DNA of 48,980 nt from positions 1 to 48,980 of the forward strand of contig NZ_WYDP01000016.1 in the NCBI RefSeq assembly GCF_009904055.1, given 5' to 3'. This DNA comes from Rubellimicrobium sp. CFH 75288 (GTDB lineage: Bacteria > Pseudomonadota > Alphaproteobacteria > Rhodobacterales > Rhodobacteraceae). Below the pieces are notes generated by a model. That model worked only from the letters and a program-made list of their open reading frames with translations. It did not search any database and was not told where the DNA came from. Made by a program: the position numbers and the translations under genes. Below, in pieces: positions 41,943-48,980 of the stretch (position 1 is the first letter of the stretch; each line of letters starts with the position of its first letter).

Positions 41943-43367
41943 ATGGCCGCCGACCGGATGCTCCGCTTCGTCTCCGTCCCCCGTGCCATGCCGGACAAGC
42001 GCACGGCCGAGGAGCGGCGCCGGGACTTCCTGGAGATCTACGCCGATTTCGCCCGCGACCGGGCGGCCGAACAGGCGGCGCGCTGCTCCCAGTGCGGCGT
42101 GCCCTATTGCCAGACCCACTGCCCGCTGCACAACAACATCCCCGACTGGCTGCGCATGACCGCCGAGGGCCGCCTCCAGGAGGCCTACGAGATCGCCCAG
42201 AGCACCAACACCTTTCCCGAGATCTGCGGCCGCATCTGCCCGCAGGACCGCCTGTGCGAGGGCAATTGCGTCATCGAGCAGTCGGGCCACGGCACCGTCA
42301 CCATCGGCGCGGTCGAGCGCTTCATCACCGACACCGCCTGGGCCGAGGGCTGGGTCCGCCCCATCCGCCCCGCCGCCGAGCGCGGCGAGAGCGTGGGCAT
42401 CGTCGGGGCGGGGCCGGCGGGGCTCGCGGCTGCGGACACGCTGCGCCGCGCGGGGCTTCAGGTCACCGTCTATGACCGCCACGACCGGGCAGGGGGCCTG
42501 CTGACCTACGGCATCCCCGGCTTCAAGCTCGAGAAGGAGGTGGTCCTGCGCCGCATCGACCAGCTCGCCGAGGGCGGCGTGGACTTCGTCCTCAACTGCC
42601 GCGTGGGAGAGGATGTCAGCTTCGACGCGATCCGCGGCCGCCACGATGCCGTCCTCGTGGCCACCGGCGTCTACCGCGCGCGCGAGATTCCCGGCGCTGC
42701 CGCCCAGGGCATCGTCCCCGCGCTCGACTACCTCATCGCCTCCAACCGCAAGGGCTTCGGCGACGAGGTGCCGGCCTTCGAATCGGGGCTGCTGAACGCG
42801 CGCGGCAAGCGCGTCGTGGTCATCGGCGGCGGCGACACGGCCATGGACTGCGTCCGCACCGCCATCCGCCAGGGCGCGGCCTCCGTCCGCTGCCTCTACC
42901 GGCGCGACCGCGCCAACATGCCCGGCTCCCAGCGCGAGGTGCAGAACGCCGAGGAGGAAGGCGTGGACTTCGTCTGGCTCGCCGCGCCGGCGGGTTTCGT
43001 GGGCGACCCGGTCCGGGCCGTCCGCGTCGAGCGGATGCGCCTCGGGCCCCCCGACATGACCGGCCGCCGCGCCCCCGAACCCTCGGGCGAGATCGTGGAG
43101 GAGCCCGCCGATCTGGTGGTCAAGGCGCTCGGCTTCGAGCCCGAGGACCTGCCGCGGCTCTGGGGCGCGCCCGGGCTGGAGGTCACGCGCTGGGGCACGG
43201 TGCGCGCCGAGTTCGGCACCGGCCGCACCGCGCTGCCGGGCGTCTATGCCGCGGGCGACATCGTGCGCGGCGCCTCGCTCGTGGTCTGGGCGATCCGCGA
43301 CGGCCGCGAGGCCGCGGCGGCGATCCTTGCCGATCTGGCCCAGCCGGCGCGGATCGCCGCCGAATGA
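41943..43367 (+). CDS. gltD: Glutamate synthase small (beta) subunit
   Basis: A 474-residue NADPH-oxidising subunit of GOGAT, passing electrons to the large subunit for glutamate formation from glutamine and 2-oxoglutarate. The N-terminal four-cysteine iron-sulfur region CSQCGVPYCQTHCPLHNNIP (residues ~48-67) is followed by a second cluster region with ICGRICPQDRLCEGNC. The FAD motif GIVGAGPAGLAAADTLRRAG and NADPH motif VVIGGGDTAMDCVRTA are present. The C-terminal GVYAAGDIVRGASLVVWAI completes FAD binding. It starts at ATG 41943. MPDKRT, 16 codons later, is an alternative. gltB lies downstream, separated by two genes. Confidence 0.95.
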   Translation: MAADRMLRFVSVPRAMPDKRTAEERRRDFLEIYADFARDRAAEQAARCSQCGVPYCQTHCPLHNNIPDWLRMTAEGRLQEAYEIAQSTNTFPEICGRICPQDRLCEGNCVIEQSGHGTVTIGAVERFITDTAWAEGWVRPIRPAAERGESVGIVGAGPAGLAAADTLRRAGLQVTVYDRHDRAGGLLTYGIPGFKLEKEVVLRRIDQLAEGGVDFVLNCRVGEDVSFDAIRGRHDAVLVATGVYRAREIPGAAAQGIVPALDYLIASNRKGFGDEVPAFESGLLNARGKRVVVIGGGDTAMDCVRTAIRQGAASVRCLYRRDRANMPGSQREVQNAEEEGVDFVWLAAPAGFVGDPVRAVRVERMRLGPPDMTGRRAPEPSGEIVEEPADLVVKALGFEPEDLPRLWGAPGLEVTRWGTVRAEFGTGRTALPGVYAAGDIVRGASLVVWAIRDGREAAAAILADLAQPARIAAE

Positions 43368-43429
43368 GCCTCGACAGGCGGGCCGGGGCCTGCGCTCATG
43401 CTCCCGCCCCCCGCTTCAGGAGTTCCCCC

Positions 43430-44128
43430 ATGCGCGCCCTCCTCGCCCTCGCCCTTCTCGCCCCCGCGCCGTTGGCCGCGCAGGCCAGCCGCACCTTCCA
43501 GCCGCCCCAAGGCTGCGAGGCCTGGCTCACGATCCAGATGGCGTCCTGCACCGTGTCGCACCATTTCCGCTGCGAGGCCGACCCGGAGGACTGGCAGCGC
43601 CGGGTGGACATGGACGAGGGCGGCGTCACCTATTACGGCGCCATCGACGGCCAGACCCAGTGGGTCGAGAGCTTTCACCTCCTGTCGGGCCATTCCGAGC
43701 GTCTTGCGCCGGACAATCCCGATCCGGCCAGCCTCGACGAACTGCTCGCCACCGGCCTCGACACCTGGGACTTCACCACCCTGTCCGACGAGATCGGCCC
43801 CACCCGCTATGTCGGCCAGGACCGCCTGACGGGCGAGACCGAGACCATCGACGGCGTCACGCTCGAGCGCACCGAATACCGCATCGTCGCGCTCGATCCC
43901 GAGGGGCGCGAGATCTGGCGCGGCGAGGGGCGCGAATATGTCAGCCGCGACTGGCGCATGTTCCTGTCGGGTCAGAGCACCTACACCGCCGGGGGCGAGA
44001 CCACCCAGACCGACGACCGGCCCGTGGAATTCATCCGCCCCGGCGAGCCGGGCTTCCTGTCCGCCTCGCCCAAGCATGGCTGCGGCGCCATGATGTCGGC
44101 GCTCTCGCCGGGCGGCTCCCATGGCTGA
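43430..44128 (+). CDS. Secreted protein of unknown function
   Basis: 232 residues with a signal peptide (MRALLALALLAPAPLAAQA). The mature part has four cysteines near its start and middle (QGCEAWLTIQMASCTVSHHFRCEAD) and one near its end (KHGCGAMM), so periplasmic disulfides are likely. A beta-rich body contains DRLTGETETIDGVTLERTEY and EFIRPGEPGFLSASP. I do not recognise a named family. CAGGAG precedes ATG 43430. An upstream in-frame ATG at 43364 overlapping the gltD stop would hide the signal peptide, so it is rejected. The gene sits between gltD and gltB and overlaps the GFA gene by eight bases. No functional link to glutamate synthase is visible. Confidence 0.82.
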   Translation: MRALLALALLAPAPLAAQASRTFQPPQGCEAWLTIQMASCTVSHHFRCEADPEDWQRRVDMDEGGVTYYGAIDGQTQWVESFHLLSGHSERLAPDNPDPASLDELLATGLDTWDFTTLSDEIGPTRYVGQDRLTGETETIDGVTLERTEYRIVALDPEGREIWRGEGREYVSRDWRMFLSGQSTYTAGGETTQTDDRPVEFIRPGEPGFLSASPKHGCGAMMSALSPGGSHG

Positions 44129-44572
44129 GCTGGTGGCGGGCGCCCTCGACGGCCGCTGCCTGTGCGGCGCCGTCGCCGTCCGCGTGAACGGGCTTCACGA
44201 CCCGCGCATGGGCGCCTGCCATTGCCGTATGTGCCAGCGCTGGACGGGGGGCGTCTTTCTGGGCTTTTCCGCCGTGGCCGGGGCGGTGACGGTCACGGGC
44301 GAGACGCGCAGCTTCCGCTCCTCGCCCTTCTCCGAGCGTGGCTTCTGCCCGCGTTGCGGCTCGCATCTGTGGTTCCGCGAGGTGCACGAGGACGGCCGGC
44401 CCGGCGACTACGGTCTGGCCCCCGGCCTCTTCGACGCGGCCCGCGACTGGCCGCTGCGCTCGGAGATCTATGCCGACCGCCGCCTCGCCTGCCTCGACCT
44501 CGCGGGGGACCACCGCCGCGCGAGCCGCGCCGAGTACGAGGCCAAGAACCTCCACATCGAGGGAGACGACCC

Positions 44573-44576
<4 letters not shown>
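44121..44576 (+). CDS. GFA family zinc protein (formaldehyde-activating-enzyme/CENP-V fold)
   Basis: 151 residues. The zinc ligands are recognisable: CLCGAV near residue 13, ACHCRMCQRWTGG around 33, and FCPRCGSHLWF around 75. The family is named after glutathione-dependent formaldehyde-activating enzyme, but most small members are uncharacterised and its activity here is unknown. It starts inside the preceding gene (ATG 44121) and ends in an ATGA overlap with gltB, so translation of gltB is probably coupled to it. Confidence 0.9.

Positions 44577-48980
<4,404 letters not shown>

Noticed and set aside
43364-43429. Start of the secreted protein at the ATG overlapping the gltD stop
   Set aside because: It would place 22 non-conserved residues before an evident signal peptide. 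ATG 43430 has a good ribosome site.

Overview
The window is very GC-rich, densely packed chromosomal DNA from an alphaproteobacterium, most likely a member of the Rhodobacterales. That is an inference from the gene content: a RutR-type pyrimidine island, a DUF5928-type glycosyltransferase next to a sulfotransferase, a flavocytochrome c sulfide dehydrogenase pair, and the run tRNA-Leu, NDUFA9-like, uppP, gltD, gltB. No insertion sequence, prophage, CRISPR array or rRNA was seen. Many genes overlap at ATGA or GTGA junctions. Because of the base composition, long open frames lie antisense to almost every gene, and these were treated as shadows.

Layout. (1) 427-2183: P-II protein and ammonium channel AmtB, closed by two tandem perfect hairpins. 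(2) 2269-9886: leftward aromatic aminotransferase and mercaptopyruvate sulfurtransferase, a rightward YdeP-type molybdopterin oxidoreductase, then a leftward lytic transglycosylase and Kup potassium transporter. (3) 9963-21359: a pyrimidine/hydantoin catabolism island. A RutR-like TetR regulator diverges, across a perfect TTTGACC-N4-GGTCAAA operator, from an amidase (carbamoylase), a lipoprotein, dihydropyrimidinase, an atypical SDR, a divergent cupin gene, a four-gene NitT/TauT-type ABC importer and an orphan HyuA-like ATPase subunit. (4) 21428-25932: surface polysaccharide genes (galE, initiating sugar transferase, sulfotransferase, branching glycosyltransferase). (5) 25946-28446: HIT protein, zinc-finger protein and a SoxEF/FccAB-type sulfide-oxidising pair. 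(6) 28584-39748: a sugar-acid catabolic island. A truncated sugar-ABC ATPase remnant lies at its left edge, followed by a leftward SDR and then ten co-directional genes: FAD oxidoreductase, IlvD/Edd dehydratase, CUT2-type sugar importer, SDR, FAH-type hydrolase, L-arabinonate-dehydratase-like enzyme and GntR regulator. (7) 39803-48980: tRNA-Leu(CAG), NDUFA9-like protein, undecaprenyl-diphosphatase, and glutamate synthase. gltD and gltB are separated by two small genes, and gltB runs off the right edge.

How the genes work together. Both ends of the window concern nitrogen: ammonium sensing and uptake on the left, ammonium assimilation by GOGAT on the right. The pyrimidine island would release ammonium and CO2 from imported cyclic ureides. 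The sugar island matches a non-phosphorylative oxidative route in which an aldose is oxidised, dehydrated, oxidised again and hydrolysed to pyruvate plus a two- or three-carbon acid. No single clearly unprecedented system was found. The best leads are the sugar island with its paired FAD oxidoreductase and second dehydratase, the pyrimidine island with an SDR lacking the catalytic lysine and an orphan HyuA subunit, and a pair of GGTCAG dyads exactly 75 bp apart upstream of gltD.
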